A DNA stretch of 64,000 nucleotides. Origin: JBCCTX01 sp964468435. GTDB taxonomy: Bacteria > Bacteroidota > Bacteroidia > J057. This document shows, piece after piece, positions 36,757-45,085 of the stretch; positions within the stretch are counted from its first letter, which is position 1; every line of letters starts with the position of its first letter. A model generated the notes under the pieces. That model made no database searches and was not told the origin of the DNA. It worked only from the letters and a program-made list of their open reading frames with translations. Location of the stretch: assembly GCA_964468435.1 (NCBI GenBank), contig CAYXVE010000021.1, positions 1 to 64,000 on the forward strand, given 5' to 3'. The position numbers and the translations under genes are program-made.

Positions 36757-36814
36757 AGCACGTCGAGCAAAGGGCTGCTGGTAGACTGGGGTGCTAGATT
36801 AAATGATCTGTTAG

Positions 36815-36828
36815 CTGAGGTCCCTCAG
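36815..36828. promoter_or_regulatory. Short dyad CTGAGG-TC-CCTCAG
   Basis: A 14-base near-perfect dyad about 85 bases before the FIST promoter -33 region. Its size and symmetry fit a dimeric regulator site, but it could be chance. Confidence 0.25.
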
Positions 36829-36913
36829 GCAGGCCATTTGAGGCATTAAAAATGGGATTTTAAAAAAGTATAAACAATATTGCCACGTTGCTTTTTAGAT
36901 TTAAATTAGTATA

Positions 36914-36945
36914 TTTTAAAACATAAAATATATTTATTACATTTG
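36914..36945 (+). promoter_or_regulatory. Likely promoter of the FIST-kinase operon
   Basis: TTTT (36914-36917), 20 bases, then TACATTTG (36938-36945), a full match to the -7 element and three of four bases at -33. The leader to the ATG is about 58 bases. Confidence 0.4.
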
Positions 36946-37010
36946 GCATTCAATAAGTTACTACTTGCTCAGTTTGATATATCGAATTACGTTTCATTAA
37001 ATCAAATTGA

Positions 37011-38126
37011 ATGAAAAAGGTATTTATTTCCGGGAATCACAGTCCGGAAGCTTTTCACCTTGCCATACGTGAATATGAAGAAAATCCCCATATCCAGGCT
37101 GTTTTAATCCTAACTGCATCGGGTACGACAATTTTTACCAGTCAATACGATAGCATTTTGAAGCAGACAGACCTTGCTGTGATTGGAGGGGTGTTCCCAG
37201 AAATTATCTATGAAGGACGCAGATATGGAGAAGGGACAGTCATGGTGGGATGGACTCAGCCCATGACAGCCATTCCCATTACATCTTTTGAAGATGAGGA
37301 CGCTGTAAATACCTGGATTAAAGACGGTCTTGATGGTATAAATTCTGAGGGGAAGACATTGTTTGTATTCGTAGACTCATTGATACATCACAAGTCTTAT
37401 TTGTTTGACAGTCTCTACAATGCACTAGGTACCGTCCCTAACTATGTAGGAGGAGGGGCTGGATCTCTGGAATTCAACAGTTTTCCCTGTATATTTACTA
37501 ATCTGGGTATTCTGGAAAAAGGTGCTGTGATAGGGATTGTAAATTTAGAAACATCCATTGGGGTATCTCATGGATGGGAGACTATCGGTGAGCCATTGAA
37601 AGTAACAGAGGCTCAAGACAATCAGATCAAAACGCTAGACTGGAAACCTGCGATGGACGTATATCAGGAGATCGTCGAAAGACATTCAGAAAAGCCTTTT
37701 GATTTTAACGATTTTTTTGGAACGACTAAATCTTATCCCTTTGGCATTGCTAAACTGGATGCAGAGATGGTGGTCAGGGATCCCTACATGCAGAAAAATG
37801 GTGTGGTGTTCACCCTTGACAATATCGAACCAGGAAGTCATATCAATATCATGTATGGCAATTTTAATAGTATGATCCAGGGTGCCTTGAATGCTCGTGA
37901 TATGGCTTTCAATACCTATGGGCATGGGCATCCTGCAGAACTATTTCTCATCGATTGTATTTCCAGGGTATTATTCATGAATGATTACTATGACCAGGAG
38001 CTTCTACGACTAGACCCTGATTGCAAGGGTTTTGGAGCACTTACACTCGGAGAGATAGCCAATAATGGGGATGCTTATTTGGAGATATATAATAAAACAG
38101 CCGTAGTCTGTGCTATTTATGAGTGA
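37011..38126 (+). CDS. FIST domain sensory protein
   Basis: 371 residues made of FIST_N (about 5-210) and FIST_C (about 215-365) domains, an input module that is thought to bind small ligands such as amino acids. Features include GGVFPEIIYEGRRYGEG and the glycine-rich YVGGGAGSLEF. There is no signal peptide or membrane segment; it is cytoplasmic. Its last 8 bases overlap the start of the hybrid kinase (ATGAGTGA), so it probably acts as that kinase's ligand sensor. Confidence 0.9.
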   Translation: MKKVFISGNHSPEAFHLAIREYEENPHIQAVLILTASGTTIFTSQYDSILKQTDLAVIGGVFPEIIYEGRRYGEGTVMVGWTQPMTAIPITSFEDEDAVNTWIKDGLDGINSEGKTLFVFVDSLIHHKSYLFDSLYNALGTVPNYVGGGAGSLEFNSFPCIFTNLGILEKGAVIGIVNLETSIGVSHGWETIGEPLKVTEAQDNQIKTLDWKPAMDVYQEIVERHSEKPFDFNDFFGTTKSYPFGIAKLDAEMVVRDPYMQKNGVVFTLDNIEPGSHINIMYGNFNSMIQGALNARDMAFNTYGHGHPAELFLIDCISRVLFMNDYYDQELLRLDPDCKGFGALTLGEIANNGDAYLEIYNKTAVVCAIYE

Positions 38127-40500
38127 TAGAACCAAAGATATACTAAGTGAAGTATTACTTGAGCTCACCTTAGTAATTGGGAATGAATCCTATTTTAATA
38201 ATATCCAACGTAAAACGGTCTCGCTTTGGCTGCGTAGGCTGGGGTGCACAGTAGGAGGATTGATCCAAACAGTGAGCGCTACAAATTCTATTGAGTTGCA
38301 GTATATTATACCTGCTTATCTCAAACGCGAACCCCTAGATCCTTTGATCAGGGAAACTATTCTTCACGGTAAGATTTCTTTCTATGAAGAAATATTTGAT
38401 CAAGGTGAATATAATTATGTTTTTCCTTTGGGAAGAGGGCGGTACTTTTGGTTTAAGAGAAACCACAACCTTACTAAAGCACAATGTAGTGAGATGTTTC
38501 CTGTTACGCAGTTTTTTGCGAAAGCCCTGGACAATGCCGAAGAAAAGGAAAAGCGTCTGAACATAGAGCAACAATTGGAGCGTGAAAAGCGATTGCTTAG
38601 GACTGTGATTGATCATATCCCAGATGCTATTTATCTGAAAGATCAAAACCTGAAGAAAATTTTGACCAATCAGGCTGATCTAAACTATACGGGTTACAGA
38701 CATGAAGAAGAGATATTAGGAAAAACAGACCGTGAAATCTTTGGTGAATACGTAGATGAGACATATGAGGAAATTGAACAAGGGATACTGGAAAGCGGGA
38801 TACCTGTAGTCGATCGTGAAGAAGCGTTTTTCAACCAGAAGGGAGAAAAAAAGTGGCTATTGACTTCTAAATTTCCCTATCGGGATATACGAGGTGATAT
38901 TATGGGAGTAGTGGGTATTAGTCGTGACATTACCGAAAGCAAGGCCGTTCAGGAACAGGCCGAGCGGCTCTCTTTGGTGGCAAGTCAGACTACCAATGGC
39001 GTAATTATCACAGATGTGGAAGGAAGAGTAGAGTGGATTAATGAGGGTTTTACGCGTCTAACGGGTTATAGCCTGGAAGAGATGAGGGGTAAGTTTCCTG
39101 GAGAATTGCTGCAAGGTCCTGATTCTAATCCGCAAGTTGTTCAAGTAATGGCAGAAGCACTTAAAAAGCGAGAATCATTTGAAGTTGAACTGGTCAATTA
39201 CAAAAAGGATGGTACACCCTACTGGATTCATATCAACTGCAATCCCTTACGTGATGGAAAAGGGATCATTCAAGGATTTATGGCTATAGAGTCAGATATC
39301 ACAGAAATGGTGATCAATCGGGAGGAATTGATTCGGGCCAAGTATATCGCAGAAAAAGCGCAGGAAGCTGAGAAAACCTTTCTCACCAATATCAGCCACG
39401 AGATACGTACCCCGTTGAATGCTATTATTGGCATGACAAGTTTGCTACAAGATACCTCCCACACTCCGGAGCAAATTGATTATCTGCAAACACTGGATCA
39501 TTCTTCCAGATTTTTGCTCAAACTGATTACCGATATCCTGGATCTCGCAAAAATCGAATCTGGAAAAATTGAGGTTCAGCAAAAAGAGTTTGACCTGAAA
39601 GGTTGTTTAAAAACTATCCAGCAGACCTTCCAGATCAAAGCACAGCATAAACCTATAAAGGTTTTGTTAGACATGGATCAGGAAGTACCAGAATATGTTA
39701 AGGGTGATGAAATCTTATTTCAGCAAGTACTCCACAACCTCATGAGTAACGCCGAGAAGTTTACCCACCAGGGGGAGATCATGCTTACTTGTTCAGTGAG
39801 GGGTAGGACAAATGATGATGTTACGTTAAATATTACAGTATCTGATACAGGAATCGGAATGAGTGAAAGGGAGCAAGAGCGTATTTTCGAAAAATTTCGC
39901 CAGGTAGGTCCTGCCAATAGCCTGAATCAGAAAGGTACAGGGCTGGGATTGGCGATTACAAGAGAAATTGTTGAGTTATTGGGAGGAAGGATTACGGTTG
40001 ACAGTGAAGAGGGAAAGGGTACTACCTTTTCTTTTTACCTACCTTTTATGCTTTGTGAGAGTACCTCTGTAAGAAAAATTCACGTTGAAAAATTCTATTC
40101 TGCCAATGTATTCAATCCAGCACTTGTACCAGTTAGCAGAGTGTTAATTGTAGAGGATAATCTGATTAATCAGAAGTATATTTCCCGGTTGATGGATAAG
40201 CTCCATATCGAATACGATATTGCCAACAATGGCAAGGAAGCTGTAGAGCTGGTCGTTCAGCAACGTTATGGTGCCATATTCATGGATATCCACATGCCCG
40301 AGATGGATGGCTATGAGGCTACCCAGTGGATTCGCAATTCTAAAAACCTCAACCAGACCACTCCTATCATAGCCATTACCGCCTCAGCCATGACCGAGCA
40401 AAAAGACAAAGCATTGAGTATGGGTATGAATGACTATCTTACCAAGCCTTTTACTCCTCCACAATTGAAGGAAAAATTGGGACGCTATGTAGCGAAGTAA
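38119..40500 (+). CDS. Hybrid sensor histidine kinase: N-domain, two PAS, HisKA, HATPase, receiver
   Basis: 793 residues without a membrane segment. In order: an unnamed N-domain (about 1-150); a PAS (about 165-285, with YLKDQNLKKILTNQA); a second PAS (about 295-415, TDVEGRVEWINEGF); HisKA (about 430-495, phospho-His in FLTNISHEIRTPLNA); HATPase (about 540-650, DTGIGM, GTGLGLAI); and a receiver (about 675-790, phospho-Asp in AIFMDIHMPEMDGYE, Lys in LTKPF). The ATG at 38119 overlaps the FIST gene. No separate response regulator or DNA-binding output is adjacent, so the phosphate target is unknown. Confidence 0.93.
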   Translation: MSDRTKDILSEVLLELTLVIGNESYFNNIQRKTVSLWLRRLGCTVGGLIQTVSATNSIELQYIIPAYLKREPLDPLIRETILHGKISFYEEIFDQGEYNYVFPLGRGRYFWFKRNHNLTKAQCSEMFPVTQFFAKALDNAEEKEKRLNIEQQLEREKRLLRTVIDHIPDAIYLKDQNLKKILTNQADLNYTGYRHEEEILGKTDREIFGEYVDETYEEIEQGILESGIPVVDREEAFFNQKGEKKWLLTSKFPYRDIRGDIMGVVGISRDITESKAVQEQAERLSLVASQTTNGVIITDVEGRVEWINEGFTRLTGYSLEEMRGKFPGELLQGPDSNPQVVQVMAEALKKRESFEVELVNYKKDGTPYWIHINCNPLRDGKGIIQGFMAIESDITEMVINREELIRAKYIAEKAQEAEKTFLTNISHEIRTPLNAIIGMTSLLQDTSHTPEQIDYLQTLDHSSRFLLKLITDILDLAKIESGKIEVQQKEFDLKGCLKTIQQTFQIKAQHKPIKVLLDMDQEVPEYVKGDEILFQQVLHNLMSNAEKFTHQGEIMLTCSVRGRTNDDVTLNITVSDTGIGMSEREQERIFEKFRQVGPANSLNQKGTGLGLAITREIVELLGGRITVDSEEGKGTTFSFYLPFMLCESTSVRKIHVEKFYSANVFNPALVPVSRVLIVEDNLINQKYISRLMDKLHIEYDIANNGKEAVELVVQQRYGAIFMDIHMPEMDGYEATQWIRNSKNLNQTTPIIAITASAMTEQKDKALSMGMNDYLTKPFTPPQLKEKLGRYVAK

Positions 40501-40577
40501 CACAGGTCTGTATCGGGTTATACAGCTCAAACATTACCGCCTGAACAATGGTTTTACATAAAGTTATATGATTTACT

Positions 40578-41045
40578 ATGAGATTTCAAAAGTTGTTTAT
40601 CAAACTTATACTTACAACCATTGTCCTTTTAAATTATTTACCCGTATTAAGCCAATCCTCTATGTCTAAGAGTCTCAATGGATACACCCGTAATGTACTA
40701 GGCACCAGGCTCCAGACCTGCTGCACTGATCCTATGACTGGATTTTATCGCGATGGAAACTGTGAAACTGGCCCAGAAGATCATGGAACACATGTCGTTT
40801 GTGCCGAGATGACCCAGGAATTTCTGGAATTCACCAAGTCCAGAGGTAATGATCTCAGTACACCCATCCCCTTGTATCGCTTTCCCGGACTAAAGCCAGG
40901 TGATAAGTGGTGCCTTTGCGCCTTGCGCTGGAAGGAAGCATTTGAGGCTGGGGTAGCACCCCCCGTGATTTTGGAGCGCACTCATGAAAAGGCGTTGGAG
41001 TTTGTTGAATGGGATGACTTGAAGGCGCGTGAACTGCAGGAATAG
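40578..41045 (+). CDS. DUF2237 family protein with an apparent signal peptide
   Basis: 155 residues. The conserved DUF2237 core covers about residues 38-150: NVLGTRLQTCC, DPMTGFYRDGNCETG, HVVCAEMTQEFLEF, GNDLSTPIPLYRFPGLKPGDKWCLCALRW. Seven cysteines are visible (positions within the C-C pair, C-x-T-G, V-C-A and W-C-L-C). Most relatives start at the core; this one has a hydrophobic leader (LILTTIVLLNYLPVLS), so it may be exported. An internal ATG at residue 29 would give a cytoplasmic form. The function of the family is unknown. Confidence 0.85.
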   Translation: MRFQKLFIKLILTTIVLLNYLPVLSQSSMSKSLNGYTRNVLGTRLQTCCTDPMTGFYRDGNCETGPEDHGTHVVCAEMTQEFLEFTKSRGNDLSTPIPLYRFPGLKPGDKWCLCALRWKEAFEAGVAPPVILERTHEKALEFVEWDDLKARELQE

Positions 41046-41202
41046 AAATCGATGCAAGTCTGGCTATAGCGATGACTTACACGTTTTTTTATCTGCTGGC
41101 ATTTCATAATCAGAACAAACCTGTCTCATTCAGTAAAATCTGCGTCAGAAAACATAATCCTTATCTATTTGCTTTTCCTTGTTGGAAATACTATTATGAT
41201 CT

Positions 41203-41679
41203 ATGGAACAAGATAAGGAACACTTTCACGAGCACGAACCCGGACACGATTTGCATGTCGAACACGAAGACCCCACCATTGCTTTTTTACACAAGGTTAT
41301 ACGCTTGGCTGTAAAAATCTTAGCTATTCTTATGGTGCTTGTTATTGTTTGGGGAATTGGTGATGTCGTATATATCCTATACCAGCGTATAACCCAGCCG
41401 CCAATTTTGCTTTTACAGATCAATGATATCCTGGCTACCTTTGGTGCATTTCTGGCCGTGCTAATCGCCATTGAGATATTCATCAATATCAAGATGTATC
41501 TTACCTCTAATGTGATCCCGGTGCGCCTCGTGATCGCAACGGCTCTGATGGCCATCGCCCGTAAGGTGATTATCTTTGACTTTGAGAAAATCACGCCAGC
41601 CTACATCTATGGGACAGCAAGCGTGATTCTGGCATTAGGAATTACTTATTGGCTAATTACCAGAAAAGAATCACTTTAG
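41203..41679 (+). CDS. PsiE-family inner membrane protein with His-rich N-terminus
   Basis: 158 residues, of the phosphate-starvation-inducible PsiE family (PF06146-like): four helices near 33-58, 66-90, 100-118 and 130-152, with IRKVII-like loop ARKVIIFDFE. The N-terminal 25 residues are rich in His, Asp and Glu (HFHEHEPGHDLHVEHED), suggesting metal binding. No Pho-box was identified. The last four bases overlap the 3' end of the GH5 gene on the other strand. Confidence 0.85.
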   Translation: MEQDKEHFHEHEPGHDLHVEHEDPTIAFLHKVIRLAVKILAILMVLVIVWGIGDVVYILYQRITQPPILLLQINDILATFGAFLAVLIAIEIFINIKMYLTSNVIPVRLVIATALMAIARKVIIFDFEKITPAYIYGTASVILALGITYWLITRKESL

Positions 41680-42836
41680 GATTCCATCAATAGTTTGAGC
41701 AGCTTGCGATCCAGCTTATGCCCATACCAATCTTCATAGTCAACATCCTCGCGTCCTGAGTCAAGGATGCCAAAGCTGCCTTTAAACTCCCAGAGCGCAA
41801 ACCCGATCCCATTTGTCTTAAAAATATCCAGAACGTCGCTAAACCACGCCAGGAACACATCATGAGGCGTTTTGTTCCAGCAACCACATTCCCCACAGTG
41901 CACTCCTACCCCTCTTTGGATGAGTTCAATCCAGGGTTTGTACATTTCTTCTAGCATCGCGCGACTGAGATATTGATCTCCTACCTGGCCTGGCCATTTG
42001 GGGACAGTAAGGTTTTCGGTATCTTTGAAGACCCATGGAGCTTTGTAGTGGGAAATGATTCCCGGATTATATCCACGGCAACTTTGCGCGATATTCAGAT
42101 CCTCAATTTCAGGAATTACATCCCTGCCTATATTATTGCCATCGGCAATGATCAGGTGATCAGGATTTTTCTTTCTGATGGCTTCAGAAGTAGCCAAAGC
42201 CATTTTTCGATATAGATCTCCAGGGATAGGGCCACGTGTGGAATGTTGATCATTCATGTCCTCCCTCACACAGGGTTCATTCAGTAAATCAAAGCTGATC
42301 CTGTCGCGAGACACGTTTTTAAATCTTTTGGCCCAGAATTTCCAGTGCCACGCAAAATCGTCCATAGCCTCTTGATCTTTCCAAAGATCATAAGGTTCCA
42401 TAAATCCAGCATTTACACAGAACCCAGGGGCCCGGTGAAGATTTAAACTGACATGTAGATTATATTTATGGGCCATATACACCAACTTTTCGACCCTTTC
42501 TACAGCGCTCTTATCAATTTTTCTGACGCTTTTGGGAGTAATGGGTTGGCTCCTGTCAAATTTCACATAAGAGGGGTATGCCATTGGAACCCTCACAAAA
42601 TCAAAGCCCCAATCGGCCATCCATTTGAAGTATTCTTCTTTGACCCCCTCCCGTGCATTGGCGGGATCAGGAGAGAAAAAATCCAGTAAATTGAACCCTT
42701 TCCATCTCGGAATAGGGTTGTGTGCTTTTGGGATAGGCTTTGAAAGCGCCCGGTTGGCTCCTACGATTATGCCAACGCCCGTTATGGCAGAAGTTCGAAT
42801 AAATTCGCGTCGATTGAATGAAAATGCTTTTTGCAT
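41676..42836 (-). CDS. Glycoside hydrolase family 5, Tat-exported
   Basis: 386 residues. The N-terminus (FNRREFIRTSAITG...) is a twin-arginine signal. The TIM-barrel shows DFVRVPMAYPSY early, the acid/base Glu in FDLLNEPC, and the nucleophile Glu in VHCGECGCWNKT, followed by FALWEFKGSFG. It cleaves a beta-linked glycan (glucan or mannan), probably in the periplasm or at the surface; the substrate is not known. It is followed in the opposite direction by psiE with a 4-bp overlap. Confidence 0.9.
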   Translation of the reverse strand: MQKAFSFNRREFIRTSAITGVGIIVGANRALSKPIPKAHNPIPRWKGFNLLDFFSPDPANAREGVKEEYFKWMADWGFDFVRVPMAYPSYVKFDRSQPITPKSVRKIDKSAVERVEKLVYMAHKYNLHVSLNLHRAPGFCVNAGFMEPYDLWKDQEAMDDFAWHWKFWAKRFKNVSRDRISFDLLNEPCVREDMNDQHSTRGPIPGDLYRKMALATSEAIRKKNPDHLIIADGNNIGRDVIPEIEDLNIAQSCRGYNPGIISHYKAPWVFKDTENLTVPKWPGQVGDQYLSRAMLEEMYKPWIELIQRGVGVHCGECGCWNKTPHDVFLAWFSDVLDIFKTNGIGFALWEFKGSFGILDSGREDVDYEDWYGHKLDRKLLKLLMES

Positions 42837-42936
42837 GAGTAGTAGTTATATTGTGCTATCAGTTTCGTCACTGCCTTGCACTGAACTGTATTGTACTTAG
42901 TGGAGCTGTACAAAATGGTGGTCCAGTGTCTCCCAT

Positions 42937-44394
42937 TTACGCCCCACCTACATGTTCTAAATAAAATTTCCACACTTCATGTGCTACATTTCTGCCCAGT
43001 TTTAATCCCTCAATGTTATCCGCCTGAATGTGATAGCCACCTAGCACGCGGGAGATACCCGCCATGTTTGCGGCATCTGTAAAAGTAGGAAAATGCAAGG
43101 TAACGGTATCTCCCAGATTATTGGGCTCTGTGAGTGCTCCAGGTACAAGATCTACACTTTCCCCAAATTCATCACTCCCAGTAAACAACTTTAGGGCCTC
43201 TCCACAAGCACCACTGATCGTACTATGTCCCGATACATAGCTGGGAAATGGGGGACACAGAAATGTTTCGGGGGAGTAGGGTCTCCATTGCTGCCCGGCC
43301 ATCTCTACCATACCCTGATCTGGACCTCCCCAGGCTTTGATCACCTGATCCTGATAGTAGTCATGTACCAACGCATAAGGTCTGGCAAAGTCGTAATACA
43401 TCTTGGAATCCCAGGAGGCTATAAAGGCATCCATAGCCGTAACCTGGTTGAGGAAGTACATTTTCACATCCTCATCCAGGGTATGCTGGTCTCTCCGGGA
43501 GACATCCTGCGCAAATTTGAGCCAGTGGCCTGCTTGTTGTACAGATCTGGGGCCATCTCTCATAAATTCTACTAACGCCCGTTGCTCATCCGTAAGATTG
43601 GCCTGCATCTCTATCACCTCCTGTACCTCTTTGGCCAGTTGCTCTGAACCTATGGCCGGAGGAGGACCAGGTCTGAATTGATCAGCTGACTCCAGTCCGA
43701 TGGGTTCCACATGCTGCCAGTAAGGTGTCAGACAGCCTGGAGCGTATTTCCCACCCTTCCCATCGGAAAAGTATTTGGGTTGCCAGCGTTTTAGATCCAC
43801 ATTTTCATCAGGTGAATTGACGGACTGATACCCGGTGTAATCGAAATAAGGCTTTCCGTTTGAGCCTTCTTCTTCCCCATACTGATTTGCACCATCGTAT
43901 TTACGAGCTTCGATGACAGCCTGTGCTGCCAGATTGCCAATACCCTCGGGTGTATTAGGGTCAGTGGTTTGATTGTCCGGATCATATCCCAGCGCCATCA
44001 TGAACTCCCGAAATATCGTGCTATCGGTATCATAGTATTCACACATTGCCCGGTAAGCTGCATAGCTTATAGCAGCCTCTTTATGTTCCGGAGTGCGTTC
44101 GGATTCAGGTCTGCGATCTACACCTTCGAGATATACGGGTATTGCTTTCTCATCATATCTGGTCCAGGCGTCAAATACGGACACAAATATCAGTCCCAGA
44201 TACCTAGAGGTGATGGTAGGTCTAGGATTAAAGCGGTCTGTGTCATAAGCTGTCGCATCCAGGGCCATTTCTCCCCATTTATAGGCGATATTTTCGACTC
44301 CACGTGGCTCTGAAACGCCTCCGGATGTAGCTGGGCTTTTGCAGCCTGATGTCATCAAACTTATAATTGAAATTAGCAGTAGTTTTGAATACAT
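42937..44394 (-). CDS. Vanadium-dependent haloperoxidase/PAP2-type lipoprotein
   Basis: 485 residues. The start ATG at 44394 gives a lipoprotein signal (MYSKLLLISIISLMTSGC), whereas the longer frame to 44493 begins with unconserved residues. The catalytic motifs of the vanadium haloperoxidase/acid phosphatase superfamily are visible: PPFPSYVSGHSTISGACGEA (active-site His) and SRVLGGYHIQADN (Arg and His). Related Bacteroidota proteins are annotated as haloperoxidases or PAP2 phosphatases; which activity this one has cannot be told. It follows the GNAT gene on the same strand. Confidence 0.88.
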   Translation of the reverse strand: MYSKLLLISIISLMTSGCKSPATSGGVSEPRGVENIAYKWGEMALDATAYDTDRFNPRPTITSRYLGLIFVSVFDAWTRYDEKAIPVYLEGVDRRPESERTPEHKEAAISYAAYRAMCEYYDTDSTIFREFMMALGYDPDNQTTDPNTPEGIGNLAAQAVIEARKYDGANQYGEEEGSNGKPYFDYTGYQSVNSPDENVDLKRWQPKYFSDGKGGKYAPGCLTPYWQHVEPIGLESADQFRPGPPPAIGSEQLAKEVQEVIEMQANLTDEQRALVEFMRDGPRSVQQAGHWLKFAQDVSRRDQHTLDEDVKMYFLNQVTAMDAFIASWDSKMYYDFARPYALVHDYYQDQVIKAWGGPDQGMVEMAGQQWRPYSPETFLCPPFPSYVSGHSTISGACGEALKLFTGSDEFGESVDLVPGALTEPNNLGDTVTLHFPTFTDAANMAGISRVLGGYHIQADNIEGLKLGRNVAHEVWKFYLEHVGGA

Positions 44395-44500
44395 ATCCTT
44401 TGGATTTGTAGTTACACAACATGATATCTTGAAGGGCGATTTACGGTCGGAGTTTATAAAAACTAAGTTAAGTTTTTCTGGGCATTCACTCAAATGCTTA

Positions 44501-45073
44501 CTAATCGATCAACATTCCCATGGCATAGGTATCATAAAAAATTCCATCGATACAAGCATCTCGCCTAATCACACCCTCCCTGACAAAGCCCAGTTTTTGA
44601 TAAAGTTGTATAGCTGTATGATTATTGGTTTGCACTTTGAGGTTAAGCTTTCGGATTACGTTAGTGGCTTTTGCCCAATTGAGCATGGACCGGATCAATG
44701 CAGTACCAATACCTTTTCCCCAATGTGTCTTCAATACCGAGATACCAAATTCCCCGATATGTCGCATACGGGGTTTACCGCTAGATTTTACATTGAGCAT
44801 ACCCACAATTTCTCCATTAAAGATGGCCAGGATAAAGAGGCAGTTAATAGCTTGATGATGCATGTCGATGATTCGTTCTTCTTCCTGAACGGTGATCGTA
44901 AATTCACCTACGCCAAATGATAGGAAATCGGTTTCACCGGCAACTTGATAGATGTATTCGATCATCTTGGTAGCATCTGCCTTCCTGGCTTCGCGAATGA
45001 GGAGGGTCTGTTTATTTTGAAGGGTGAAATATGTGGGAAAAGGTTGATGAGTCGTATTAAAATGGTTTGACAT
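44501..45073 (-). CDS. GNAT-family N-acetyltransferase
   Basis: 190 residues of the RimI/RimJ-like fold. The acetyl-CoA motif is VLKTHWGKGIGTALIRSM, and LKVQTNNHTAIQLYQKLGFVREGV is the C-terminal part. The target (an amine on a small molecule or protein) is unknown. It lies 12 bases after the antiporter gene and probably shares its transcript. Confidence 0.9.
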   Translation of the reverse strand: MSNHFNTTHQPFPTYFTLQNKQTLLIREARKADATKMIEYIYQVAGETDFLSFGVGEFTITVQEEERIIDMHHQAINCLFILAIFNGEIVGMLNVKSSGKPRMRHIGEFGISVLKTHWGKGIGTALIRSMLNWAKATNVIRKLNLKVQTNNHTAIQLYQKLGFVREGVIRRDACIDGIFYDTYAMGMLID

Positions 45074-45085
45074 GATACCTAAGTT

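Noticed and set aside
41072..41314. 80-codon frame before psiE
   Set aside because: It has no recognisable features and overlaps the psiE start in another frame.
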